Shown here: piece by piece, positions 44,815 to 53,243 of the stretch | Position numbering within the stretch: position 1 is the first letter of the stretch | How the letters are laid out: each line of letters starts with the position of its first letter | Notes under the pieces: generated by a model | Told to the model about the DNA's origin: nothing | Seen by the model: the letters and a program-made list of their open reading frames with translations, nothing else | The model's database searches: none | Made by a program: the position numbers and the translations under genes | Origin: Plantactinospora sp. BC1 | Lineage (GTDB): Bacteria > Actinomycetota > Actinomycetes > Mycobacteriales > Micromonosporaceae | Length of the DNA stretch: 64,000 bases | NCBI RefSeq assembly: GCF_003030345.1 | Contig: NZ_CP028158.1 | Location: 5,580,001-5,644,000, forward strand | Direction: 5' to 3'

Positions 44815-45789
44815 TCAGCGGGCCGCCGCGTCGGCGAGTTCGGGCCGGGTCCGGTCCGCCGGGGCGGCCGGGGCGGTGCGTTCCCGGGTCGACCAGAGCA
44901 CCGCGAGGGCGGCGAGCCAGACCAGGCAGGAGCCGAGCATGTGCGCGCCGACCAGCGCCACCGGCAGCCCGGTGAAATATTGCACGAAGCCGATCAGGCC
45001 CTGGCCGAGTTCGGCGAGCACCAGCAGGCCGGCCGCCCGGACCGCCTGGGCCGGTGCGCCGACCGCGCGGAAGGCGAACCAGATCGCGATCGAGAGCCCC
45101 AGCAGCAGGAAGACCGTGTCGGCGTGCACCTGGGAGATGGTCTCCGGGTCCAGGTTGTTACGGGCCGCCCCCGAGTCGCCGGAGTGCGGGCCGCTGCCGG
45201 TCACCCAGGTGCCGACCACGAGTACGGCGGCGGCCACCCCGGCGGTGAGCCAGGCGAGCGCGCGCAGCGGTGCCGGTACGGTCGGCCGGGGCGGTCCGTC
45301 CGGTTCGAGGGTCCGGCGCCAGAACGCGTACGCGGCCGCGATCACCGCCATCGAGGCGAGGAAGTGCAGCCCGACCACCCACGGGTTCAGGTTGGTGAGC
45401 ACGGTGATCCCGCCGATGACCGCCTGGGCCGGGATGCCGAACGCGGCACCGACGCTGAGCCAGCGGAGCCCCCGGCGGGCCGGGCGCTGCCGCCAGGCGG
45501 CGACCACTCCGGCGATGACCACGGCGGCGAGCGCGAAGGTGAGCAGCCGATTGCCGAACTCGATCACCCCGTGCACGCCCATCTCGGCGGTCGCCACGTA
45601 CGAGTCGTCGGTGCAGCGGGGCCAGGTGGGGCAGCCGAGCCCGGATTTGGTCAGCCGGACCGCGCCCCCGGTCCCGACGATCAGCACGTTCCCCACCACG
45701 GAGGCGAGGGCCAGTCGCGATAGGGTGGGTTTGCCAGAAAATTCGCCGAATCGGCTCACGCCGGCCATGGTACGTGCAAATGTGATCAT
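44815..45789 (-). CDS. ctaA: Heme A synthase (COX15/CtaA)
   Basis: This 324-residue membrane protein oxidises heme O to heme A. It has about eight helices and conserved heme-ligand histidines (EMGVHGVIEFGNRLLT, VVGLHFLASMAV, SQVHADTVFL, LVGAHMLGSCLVW). An extracytoplasmic cysteine pair GLGCPTWPRC follows the first helix. Starts at 45789 and 45768 are both possible. It is divergent from sufR. Confidence 0.94.
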   Translation of the reverse strand: MITFARTMAGVSRFGEFSGKPTLSRLALASVVGNVLIVGTGGAVRLTKSGLGCPTWPRCTDDSYVATAEMGVHGVIEFGNRLLTFALAAVVIAGVVAAWRQRPARRGLRWLSVGAAFGIPAQAVIGGITVLTNLNPWVVGLHFLASMAVIAAAYAFWRRTLEPDGPPRPTVPAPLRALAWLTAGVAAAVLVVGTWVTGSGPHSGDSGAARNNLDPETISQVHADTVFLLLGLSIAIWFAFRAVGAPAQAVRAAGLLVLAELGQGLIGFVQYFTGLPVALVGAHMLGSCLVWLAALAVLWSTRERTAPAAPADRTRPELADAAAR

Positions 45790-45862
45790 GCTGGACGGCG
45801 CGTCCGCCGTCCGGTGGTCTGGATCACCGGACCCCGGGTTTGCGGACCTAGGACGAAATACG

Positions 45863-45868
45863 TAACGT
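45863..45868 (+). promoter_or_regulatory. -10 box TAACGT, leaderless start of sufR operon
   Basis: TAACGT lies exactly 7 nt before the sufR GTG at 45876. The region ATACGTAACGTTGGCGTA also contains small palindromes where SufR itself could bind, which I infer only from its known autoregulation in other bacteria. Confidence 0.55.
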
Positions 45869-45875
45869 TGGCGTA

Positions 45876-46655
45876 GTGAAAAACCTGGCGGCGTACTCGG
45901 AGCAGGAACGGGTGACCGATCCGGTCGCCGGTTCCGCCGTGTCCGCCGTCGAGATGGCCGGACCCGACGGCGTGGCCGGACCCGACGGGCGTCCCACCCG
46001 GGACCGGGTGACCCAGTTGCTGCTGGAGCACGGCGCGGCCACCGCCGCGCAGCTCGGCGCGGAGCTGGGGCTCAGCCCGGCGGCGATCCGCCGGCACCTG
46101 GACGCGATGCTCGCCGACGGTGACGTGGTCGCCCGTGACCAGGTCGTCCGCGGCCAGCGCGGTCGTGGTCGACCCGCCCGGATCTTCCGGCTCACCGACT
46201 CCGGCCGGCGCCGCTGCGGCACCCACACCTACGACGGGATGGCCACCGCCGCGCTGCGGTGGATCTCCCGGCACGGTGGACCGGACGCGGTCGACGCCTT
46301 CGCCGCCGAGCAGGTCGCGGCGCTGGAGGCCCGCTGCCGGGCCGCCATGGAGGGCGCCGGGGACGACCCGCTGGCCAGGGCCGAGGCACTCGCCGGGGCG
46401 CTGACCGCCGAGGGATACGCTGCCAACGCGTCCACGATCGCGTCCGGCGGACAGCTGTGCCAGCACCACTGTCCGGTGGCCCACGTGGCCGCGGAGTTTC
46501 CCCAGCTGTGCGAGGCCGAGACGGCGGTCATCTCCCGCCTGGTCGGCACCCACGTGCAGCGGCTCGCCACCATCGCCCACGGCGACGGGGTCTGCACCAC
46601 GCACATCCCGACCCAGCCCAAACCTTCCGTCAGCAGTGTGAGGACAGATAGATGA
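45876..46655 (+). CDS. sufR: SufR-type Fe-S regulator of the suf operon
   Basis: This 259-residue DeoR/ArsR-like regulator has an N-terminal helix-turn-helix ([20 protein letters not shown], residues ~50-69). The C-terminal cysteine cluster ([20 protein letters not shown], then LCEAE) likely coordinates a [4Fe-4S] cluster. SufR represses suf when clusters are abundant. It heads the operon and its stop overlaps sufB (ATGA). Confidence 0.93.
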   Translation: MKNLAAYSEQERVTDPVAGSAVSAVEMAGPDGVAGPDGRPTRDRVTQLLLEHGAATAAQLGAELGLSPAAIRRHLDAMLADGDVVARDQVVRGQRGRGRPARIFRLTDSGRRRCGTHTYDGMATAALRWISRHGGPDAVDAFAAEQVAALEARCRAAMEGAGDDPLARAEALAGALTAEGYAANASTIASGGQLCQHHCPVAHVAAEFPQLCEAETAVISRLVGTHVQRLATIAHGDGVCTTHIPTQPKPSVSSVRTDR

Positions 46656-48082
46656 CCGAGCAGATCGTCCAGCCCATGACGCAGGAGGAGCAGCTCGCCG
46701 CCCTGGGGCGTTACGAGTACGGCTGGGCCGACTCCGACGTCGCCGGTGCCGCTGCCCAGCGTGGCCTGAACGAGGCGGTGGTGCGGGACATCTCCGCCAA
46801 GAAGAACGAGCCCGCCTGGATGCTCGACCTGCGGCTGAAGGGGTTGCGGCTGTTCGGCCGCAAGCCGATGCCGAACTGGGGTGCCGACCTCGGCGGGATC
46901 GACTTCGACAACATCAAGTACTTCGTCCGGTCCACCGAGAAGCAGGCCGCGAGCTGGGAGGACCTGCCCGAGGACATCAAGAACACCTACGACAAGCTGG
47001 GCATCCCGGAGGCCGAGAAGCAGCGGCTGGTCGCCGGTGTCGCCGCGCAGTACGAGTCCGAGGTGGTCTACCACAAGATCCGCGAGGACCTTGAGGAGCA
47101 GGGCGTCGTCTTCCTGGACACCGACACCGCGCTCAAGGAGCACGAGGACATCTTCAAGGAGTACTTCGGCACGGTGATCCCGGTCGGCGACAACAAGTTC
47201 GCCGCGCTGAACACCTCGGTCTGGTCCGGCGGCTCCTTCATCTACGTGCCGAAGGGCGTGCACGTGGAGATCCCGCTCCAGGCGTACTTCCGGATCAACA
47301 CCGAGAACATGGGCCAGTTCGAGCGGACCCTGATCATCGTCGACGAGGGCGCGTACGTGCACTACGTCGAGGGCTGCACCGCGCCGATTTACTCCTCCGA
47401 CTCGCTGCACAGCGCGGTCGTGGAGATCGTCGTCAAGAAGAACGCGCGCTGCCGCTACACCACGATCCAGAACTGGTCGAACAACGTCTACAACCTGGTC
47501 ACCAAGCGGGCGGTCTGCCACGAGGGCGCGACCATGGAGTGGATCGACGGCAACATCGGCTCCAAGGTGACGATGAAGTACCCGGCGGTCTTCATGACCG
47601 GCGAGCACGCCAAGGGCGAGGTGCTCTCGGTGGCGATGGCCGGCGAGGGCCAGCACCAGGACGCCGGCGCCAAGATGGTGCACGCCGCCCCGCACACCTC
47701 CAGCACGATCGTCTCCAAGTCGATCGCCCGGGCCGGTGGGCGGACCTCCTACCGTGGCCTGGTCCAGGTGCTGGAGGGCTCGCACCACAGCAAGAGCACC
47801 GTCAAGTGCGACGCGCTGCTGGTCGACACCATCTCCCGGTCGGACACCTACCCGTACGTCGACATCCGCGAGGACGACGTGGCGATGGGGCACGAGGCGA
47901 CCGTCTCCAAGGTCAGCGAGGACCAGCTCTTCTACCTGATGAGCCGGGGCCTGACCGAGGACGAGGCGATGGCGATGATCGTGCGCGGCTTCATCGAGCC
48001 GATCGCCAAGGAACTCCCGATGGAGTACGCCCTGGAGCTCAACCGGCTGATCGAGCTGCAGATGGAGGGCGCGGTCGGCTGA
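46652..48082 (+). CDS. sufB: Fe-S cluster scaffold protein SufB
   Basis: This 476-residue core subunit of the SufBCD scaffold has a beta-helix body and conserved blocks [36 protein letters not shown] and [20 protein letters not shown] with the sulfur-accepting cysteine region. No intein is inserted, in contrast to mycobacterial SufB. The start overlaps the sufR stop. Confidence 0.96.
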   Translation: MTEQIVQPMTQEEQLAALGRYEYGWADSDVAGAAAQRGLNEAVVRDISAKKNEPAWMLDLRLKGLRLFGRKPMPNWGADLGGIDFDNIKYFVRSTEKQAASWEDLPEDIKNTYDKLGIPEAEKQRLVAGVAAQYESEVVYHKIREDLEEQGVVFLDTDTALKEHEDIFKEYFGTVIPVGDNKFAALNTSVWSGGSFIYVPKGVHVEIPLQAYFRINTENMGQFERTLIIVDEGAYVHYVEGCTAPIYSSDSLHSAVVEIVVKKNARCRYTTIQNWSNNVYNLVTKRAVCHEGATMEWIDGNIGSKVTMKYPAVFMTGEHAKGEVLSVAMAGEGQHQDAGAKMVHAAPHTSSTIVSKSIARAGGRTSYRGLVQVLEGSHHSKSTVKCDALLVDTISRSDTYPYVDIREDDVAMGHEATVSKVSEDQLFYLMSRGLTEDEAMAMIVRGFIEPIAKELPMEYALELNRLIELQMEGAVG

Positions 48083-48139
48083 CGCCGCCCGCCCCGTCGA
48101 TCCGCCTTGCGACCTCGTCGAGACAAGACCAAGGAAGAG

Positions 48140-49315
48140 ATGACTACCGAAGCATTCGCGCCCGAAGCACCCGGAGCGCAGGCGGCCCAGATCGCGCAGA
48201 CCAAGGCGCAGACGCTCCGCTCGTACGACGTCCGCGACTTCCCGGCCCTGACCGGCCTGGAGGAGGAGTGGCGGTTCACCCCGCTCAAGCGGCTGCGCGG
48301 CCTGGCCGACGACACGTTCACCCCGGTCGACGGCCGGCTGCGCTACGAGGTCGCCGCGCTGCCGGACGGGGTCACGTTCGGCGGGGTGCACGAGGGTGAC
48401 GCCCGGATCGGCAGCGTGCTGACCCCGTTCGACCGGATCAGCGCGCTGGCGCACGGCCGGGCCGGCGAGGCGGTGGTCGTGGCGGTGGCCCCGGAGACCC
48501 GGCCGGCCGAGCCGGTGACCGTCCGGCTGGTCGGGCAGGGCGCCGACGGCGCCTCCTTCGGGCACACCTTCCTCGACATCGGCCGGTTCGCCGAGGTCAC
48601 GCTGGTGCTGGAGCAGACCGGTTCGGTGACCCTGGCCGACAACGTCGAGGTCGCGGTCGACGAGGGCGCGAAGCTGACCCTGGTCACCGTCGCCGACTGG
48701 GCGTCCGACGCGGTGCAGGCCCAGCACCTGCGGGTCCGGCTCGGCCGGGACGCGAAGGTGACGCACATCCAGGTGAGCCTGGGCGGGGACCTGGTCCGGC
48801 AGTACACCAGCGTGGAATACACCGGCCGGGGCGGCGAGGCCGAACTCTACGGCCTCTACTTCGCCGACGCCGGGCAGCACCTGGAGCACCGGCAGATGGT
48901 CGACCACAGCGTGCCGGACTGCCGCAGCTACGTCGGCTACCGGGGCGCGTTGCAGGGCGAGAGCGCGCACACCGTCTGGGTCGGCGACGTGCTGATCCGG
49001 GCCGCCGCCACCGGCACCGACACGTACGAGATCAACCGTAACCTGGTGCTTACCGACGGCGCCCGCGCCGACTCCGTGCCCAACCTGGAGATCGAGACCG
49101 GCGAGGTGGCCGGTGCCGGGCACGCCAGCGCGACCGGGCGCTTCGACGACGAGCAGCTCTTCTACCTGATGGCCCGGGGCATCCCCGAGGGCGAGGCGCG
49201 CAAGCTGGTCGTCCGGGGCTTCTTCGCCGAGCTGCTCAACAAGATCCCGGCCGAGGAGCTGCGCGACCGGCTGGGCGAGCAGATCGAGACGCGGCTGGCC
49301 AAGGCGGCGGTCTGA
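48140..49315 (+). CDS. sufD: Fe-S assembly protein SufD
   Basis: This 391-residue SufB paralogue completes the SufBC2D complex. It shows EEEWRFTPLKRLRGL near the N-terminus and the C-terminal signature HASATGRFDDEQLFYLMARG followed by IPEGEARKLVVRGF. ATG 48140 follows AAGGAAGAG. Its TGA shares one base with the next ATG. Confidence 0.95.
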   Translation: MTTEAFAPEAPGAQAAQIAQTKAQTLRSYDVRDFPALTGLEEEWRFTPLKRLRGLADDTFTPVDGRLRYEVAALPDGVTFGGVHEGDARIGSVLTPFDRISALAHGRAGEAVVVAVAPETRPAEPVTVRLVGQGADGASFGHTFLDIGRFAEVTLVLEQTGSVTLADNVEVAVDEGAKLTLVTVADWASDAVQAQHLRVRLGRDAKVTHIQVSLGGDLVRQYTSVEYTGRGGEAELYGLYFADAGQHLEHRQMVDHSVPDCRSYVGYRGALQGESAHTVWVGDVLIRAAATGTDTYEINRNLVLTDGARADSVPNLEIETGEVAGAGHASATGRFDDEQLFYLMARGIPEGEARKLVVRGFFAELLNKIPAEELRDRLGEQIETRLAKAAV

Positions 49316-49644
49316 TGATCAGGATCTGTTCGACCGAGGACGTGCCGAAGGGCAGCGTCGTCTCCGCCGCCGTGGACGGCACCGAGGTCGCCGTCGTGCA
49401 CGCCGAGGACGGCAACTTCTACGCCATCCGGGACGAGTGCTCGCACGCCGCCGTCGCGCTCTCCGAGGGCGAGGTCGACGGCTGCACCCTGGAGTGCTGG
49501 CTGCACGGCTCCCGCTTCGACCTGCGTACCGGTGAACCGACCGGGCTGCCCGCGACCGAACCCGTACCCGTCTACCCCGTCGAGATCCGCGACGGTGACA
49601 TCTACCTGAGTCTCACGCCGAGCAATGGAGTTACCGCACCATGA
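49315..49644 (+). CDS. Rieske-type ferredoxin of the suf operon
   Basis: This 109-residue small Rieske protein has CSHAAVALSEGEVDGCTLEC-WLHG, giving the two Cys-His pairs for a 2Fe-2S cluster (Cys46/His48 region and Cys62-65/His68 region). It has no signal peptide, unlike the lipoprotein at 19386. It is embedded between sufD and sufC by overlapping codons on both sides, which is common in actinobacterial suf operons and suggests an electron-supply role during cluster assembly. Confidence 0.93.
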   Translation: MIRICSTEDVPKGSVVSAAVDGTEVAVVHAEDGNFYAIRDECSHAAVALSEGEVDGCTLECWLHGSRFDLRTGEPTGLPATEPVPVYPVEIRDGDIYLSLTPSNGVTAP

Positions 49645-50414
49645 GCGTTCTGGAGATCCGTGACCTGCAGGTGTCGGTCCGGCTGCCCGAGGGCGAGCTG
49701 AAGCCGATCCTGGCCGGGGTCGACCTCACCGTGCGGGCGGGGGAGACCCACGCCATCATGGGCCCGAACGGGTCCGGCAAGTCGACCCTGGCGTACTCGA
49801 TCGCCGGCCACCCGAAGTACGAGATCACCGGCGGCGAGGTGCTGCTGGACGGTCAGGACGTGCTCTCGATGGCCGTCGACGAGCGGGCCCGCGCCGGCCT
49901 CTTCCTGGCCATGCAGTACCCGGTCGAGGTGCCCGGGGTGTCGGTGGCGAACTTCCTCCGCACCGCCAAGACGGCGATCGACGGTGAGGCGCCGAAGCTG
50001 CGCACCTGGGCCGGCGAGCTGCGCGGCGCGATGGAGCGGCTCCAGATGGACCCGGCGTTCGCGCAGCGCAACGTGAACGAGGGCTTCTCCGGCGGCGAGA
50101 AGAAGCGGCACGAGATCGTCCAGCTCGAGCTGCTCAAGCCGAAGGTGGCGATCCTCGACGAGACCGACTCCGGCCTCGACATCGACGCCCTGCGGGTGGT
50201 CAGCGAGGGCGTCAACCGGGTCCGCGAGACCGGCGAGACCGGGCTGCTGCTGATCACCCACTACACCCGGATCCTCCGCTACATCAAGCCGGACTTCGTG
50301 CACGTCTTCGTGGCGGGGCGGATCGTCGAGCAGGGCGGTCCGGAGCTGGCCGAGAAGCTCGAGGCCGAGGGCTACGAGCGGTACGTCGCCGGCGCGGGCT
50401 CGGCCCGGGCCTGA
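49641..50414 (+). CDS. sufC: Fe-S assembly ATPase SufC
   Basis: This 257-residue ABC-type ATPase has Walker A GPNGSGKSTL (residue ~37), the SufC-specific signature NEGFSGGEKKRHEI and Walker B ILDETDSGLDID, followed by HYTRIL with the switch histidine. It powers conformational change in SufBCD. Start overlaps the Rieske stop (ATGA). Confidence 0.97.
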   Translation: MSVLEIRDLQVSVRLPEGELKPILAGVDLTVRAGETHAIMGPNGSGKSTLAYSIAGHPKYEITGGEVLLDGQDVLSMAVDERARAGLFLAMQYPVEVPGVSVANFLRTAKTAIDGEAPKLRTWAGELRGAMERLQMDPAFAQRNVNEGFSGGEKKRHEIVQLELLKPKVAILDETDSGLDIDALRVVSEGVNRVRETGETGLLLITHYTRILRYIKPDFVHVFVAGRIVEQGGPELAEKLEAEGYERYVAGAGSARA

Positions 50415-50433
50415 GCCGAAGGGCACCGTCGAG

Positions 50434-51741
50434 ATGACCACGATCGCGATCCCGCCGGGGATGCCACAGTACGACGACGTGCCGCGCTACGACGTCGAGG
50501 CGGTACGCGCCGACTTCCCGATCCTGGGGCGCGAGGTCAACGGCCATCCGATGGTCTACCTCGACAGCGCGAACACCTCGCAGAAGCCCCGGCAGGTGCT
50601 GGACGCGCTGCGGGAGCACTACGAGCGGCACAACGGCAACGTCTCCCGCTCGGTGCACACCGTCGGCACCGAGGCGACCGAGGCGTACGAGGCGGCCCGG
50701 GCGAAGGTCGCGGCCTTCATCAACGCGCCGAGCCCCGACGAGGTGGTCTTCACCAAGAACTCCACCGAGGCGATCAACCTGGTCGCGTACGCCTTCTCCA
50801 ACGCCTCGCTCGGCGGCCCGGCCGGTGACCCGCGGTTCCGGCTCGGCCCCGGCGACGAGATCGTGATCTCCGAGATGGAGCACCACTCGAACATCGTGCC
50901 GTGGCAGCTCCTCTGCGAGCGGACCGGCGCGACGCTGCGCTGGTTCCCGGTCACCGACGGCGGCCGGCTCGACGAGTCCGGGCTGGCGGAGCTGGTCAAC
51001 GAGCGGACCAGGCTGGTCTCGATCGTGCACATGTCCAACATCCTCGGCACGGTCAACGCCACCGCCCGGATCACCGAGCGGGTCCGGCAGGTCGGCGCGC
51101 TGCTGCTGCTCGACTGCTCGCAGTCGGTGCCGCACCTGCCGGTCGACGTGGTCGACCTGGACGTCGACTTCATCGCCTTCACCGGGCACAAGATGTGCGC
51201 GCCGAGCGGGATCGGGGTGCTCTGGGGCCGGGGCGAGCTGCTGGCCGCGATGCCGCCGGTCTTCGGCGGCGGTTCGATGATCGAGACGGTCAGCATGGCC
51301 GGCTCGACGTACGCGCCGCCGCCGGCCCGGTTCGAGGCGGGTACCCCGCCGATCGCCGAGGCGGTGGCGCTGGGCGCGGCGGTGGACTACCTGACCGGGA
51401 TCGGCATGAAGGCGATCCAGTGGCACGAGAAGGAGCTGACCGCGTACGCGCTGGACGCCCTGGCGACCGTCCCCGGGCTGCGGATCTTCGGCCCGACGGT
51501 ACCGGTCGGCCGGGGCGGGACGATCTCGTTCGCGCTGGACGGCATCCACCCGCACGACGTGGGTCAGGTGCTCGACGCCCAGGGCGTCGAGGTGCGGGTC
51601 GGCCATCACTGTGCGCGACCGGTCTGCGTCCGGTTCGGCGTACCGGCGACGACCCGCGCCTCGTTCTACCTGTACACCACGACCAGCGAGGTCGACGCCC
51701 TGGTGCGCGGGCTGGAACAGGTACGGAAGGTGTTCGGGTGA
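50434..51741 (+). CDS. sufS: Cysteine desulfurase SufS
   Basis: This 435-residue PLP enzyme mobilises sulfur from cysteine. The Schiff-base lysine is in FTGHKMCAPSGIGVLWGRG, and the loop GHHCARPVCVRFGVPATTRA carries the catalytic cysteine. It starts 20 nt after sufC and overlaps sufU. Group II desulfurases of this type hand sulfur to SufU. Confidence 0.96.
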   Translation: MTTIAIPPGMPQYDDVPRYDVEAVRADFPILGREVNGHPMVYLDSANTSQKPRQVLDALREHYERHNGNVSRSVHTVGTEATEAYEAARAKVAAFINAPSPDEVVFTKNSTEAINLVAYAFSNASLGGPAGDPRFRLGPGDEIVISEMEHHSNIVPWQLLCERTGATLRWFPVTDGGRLDESGLAELVNERTRLVSIVHMSNILGTVNATARITERVRQVGALLLLDCSQSVPHLPVDVVDLDVDFIAFTGHKMCAPSGIGVLWGRGELLAAMPPVFGGGSMIETVSMAGSTYAPPPARFEAGTPPIAEAVALGAAVDYLTGIGMKAIQWHEKELTAYALDALATVPGLRIFGPTVPVGRGGTISFALDGIHPHDVGQVLDAQGVEVRVGHHCARPVCVRFGVPATTRASFYLYTTTSEVDALVRGLEQVRKVFG

Positions 51742-52232
51742 TGCAGGTCGACCAGCTCTACCAGGAGATCATCCTGGATCACTACAAGCATCCGCACGGG
51801 CGCGGGCTGCGTGAGCCGTACGCCGCCGAGGCGCACCACGTCAACCCCACCTGCGGGGACGAGGTGACCGTACGGGTCGCCCTGGCCGACGACACGCTCA
51901 GCGACGTCTCGTACGACGGCCTCGGCTGCTCGATCAGCCAGGCGTCGGCGAGCGTGCTGCACGAGCTGCTCACCGGCCGGCGGGCCGGGGACGCGTTCGC
52001 GGTGCACGCCGCCTTCGTGGAGCTGATGTCGGGACGCGGTCAGGTGACCCCGGACGAGGAACTGCTCGGCGACGCGGTGGCGTTCGCCGGGGTGGCCCGC
52101 TATCCGGCGCGGGTGAAGTGCGCGCTGCTGCCCTGGATGGCGTTCAAGGACGCCGCGGCCCGGGCCGGGGTGGACGTCGAGGCAGCCGACAACCAGGACA
52201 GTAACGAGCGGAGCGAGGTGAAGACGGCATGA
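51741..52232 (+). CDS. sufU: Sulfur relay protein SufU
   Basis: This 163-residue IscU-like protein has the three conserved cysteines in NPTCGDEV, GLGCSISQASAS and RYPARVKCALLPW, which bind zinc and accept sulfur from SufS. ATG 51741 and GTG 51738 are adjacent possible starts; both overlap the sufS stop. The stop overlaps the next start. Confidence 0.95.
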   Translation: MQVDQLYQEIILDHYKHPHGRGLREPYAAEAHHVNPTCGDEVTVRVALADDTLSDVSYDGLGCSISQASASVLHELLTGRRAGDAFAVHAAFVELMSGRGQVTPDEELLGDAVAFAGVARYPARVKCALLPWMAFKDAAARAGVDVEAADNQDSNERSEVKTA

Positions 52233-52606
52233 CTGACCAGGACATGAAGGCCGCGTCGGCCGAGCCGACGGGGTCGACCGGCAGGGCCGCGGTCGCCGAC
52301 ATCGAAGAGGCGATGAAGGACGTCGTCGACCCCGAGCTGGGCATCAACGTGGTCGACCTCGGCCTGGTCTACGGGGTGCACGTCGACGACGAGAACGTCG
52401 CGACCCTGGACATGACGCTCACCTCGGCGGCCTGCCCGCTGACCGACGTGATCGAGGACCAGGCCCGGCAGGCGCTGACCACCGGCCCCGGCGGCGGGCT
52501 CGTCGACGACATCCGGATCAACTGGGTCTGGCTGCCGCCGTGGGGCCCCGACAAGATCACCGACGAGGGCCGGGACCAGCTCCGCGCCCTCGGCTTCAAC
52601 GTCTGA
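52229..52606 (+). CDS. MIP18/DUF59-family Fe-S assembly factor (SufT-like)
   Basis: This 125-residue protein has AMKDVVDPELGINVVDLGLV, then MTLTSAACPLTDVIEDQAR with the conserved cysteine, and ends with NWVWLPPWGPDKITDEGR. Members help load Fe-S clusters on target proteins. It closes the suf operon and is followed by a strong terminator. Confidence 0.93.
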   Translation: MTDQDMKAASAEPTGSTGRAAVADIEEAMKDVVDPELGINVVDLGLVYGVHVDDENVATLDMTLTSAACPLTDVIEDQARQALTTGPGGGLVDDIRINWVWLPPWGPDKITDEGRDQLRALGFNV

Positions 52607-52622
52607 GCCGATCCGGCGGGCC

Positions 52623-52661
52623 TCGACGGCCCGTGGTCGCCCCGCGACCACGGGCCGTCGA
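52623..52661 (+). terminator. Rho-independent-type terminator of the suf operon
   Basis: An 18-bp perfect stem (TCGACGGCCCGTGGTCGC with its complement, CCC loop) is followed by CTTTTCC, 17 nt after the last suf stop codon. Confidence 0.92.
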
Positions 52662-52705
52662 CTTTTCCGGTGGGCTTTTCCGGGGTACGGCGGGAGGATG
52701 ATCAG

Positions 52706-53242
52706 GTGACAGCGAAAGCGATCATCTTTCACGGTACGGGCGGGCACCCCGAGGTCGTCTGGTACCCGTGGTTGGGCCGGCGACTGGCCGACCGGGGGTA
52801 CGCGGTGGAGATCCCGCACTATCCGGACCTGAACGTGGAGCCGATCGACACCTTCCTGCCGAAGGTGCTGGCCAACCACGAGTTCGACGAGCAGACCGTG
52901 CTGGTCGGGCACTCGGGCGGCGCGGCGCTGCTGCTGGCACTCCTGGAACACCTCGACACCACGGTCTCCCAGGCGATCCTGGTCGCCGGCTACTCGACCC
53001 GGCCGAACACCGACGAGGAACCGGTGCTGCAACCGGCCTACGACTGGGCGGCGATCAGGGCGAGTGTCCGGGACATCTACTTCGTCAACTCCCGGCGTGA
53101 CCCGTACGGCTGCGACGAACGGCAGGGACGCGCCATGTTCGAGCGGCTCGGCGGCACGCAGATCGTCCGCGACGACGGCCACTTCGGCGACGCCGACCAG
53201 CCGTACGAGTCCTTCGAGCTGCTCGACAGGCTGATCCCCTGA
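52706..53242 (+). CDS. RBBP9/YdeN-family alpha/beta hydrolase
   Basis: This 178-residue small serine hydrolase shows AIIFHGTGGHPEVVWYPWLG, the nucleophile elbow VGHSGGAALLLALLE (Ser ~72), the acid in NSRRDPYGCDE and histidine in DDGHFGDADQP. YdeN/RBBP9 proteins are short alpha/beta hydrolases of unclear substrate. GTG 52706 has GGGAGG upstream. Confidence 0.88.
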   Translation: MTAKAIIFHGTGGHPEVVWYPWLGRRLADRGYAVEIPHYPDLNVEPIDTFLPKVLANHEFDEQTVLVGHSGGAALLLALLEHLDTTVSQAILVAGYSTRPNTDEEPVLQPAYDWAAIRASVRDIYFVNSRRDPYGCDERQGRAMFERLGGTQIVRDDGHFGDADQPYESFELLDRLIP

Positions 53243-53243
53243 C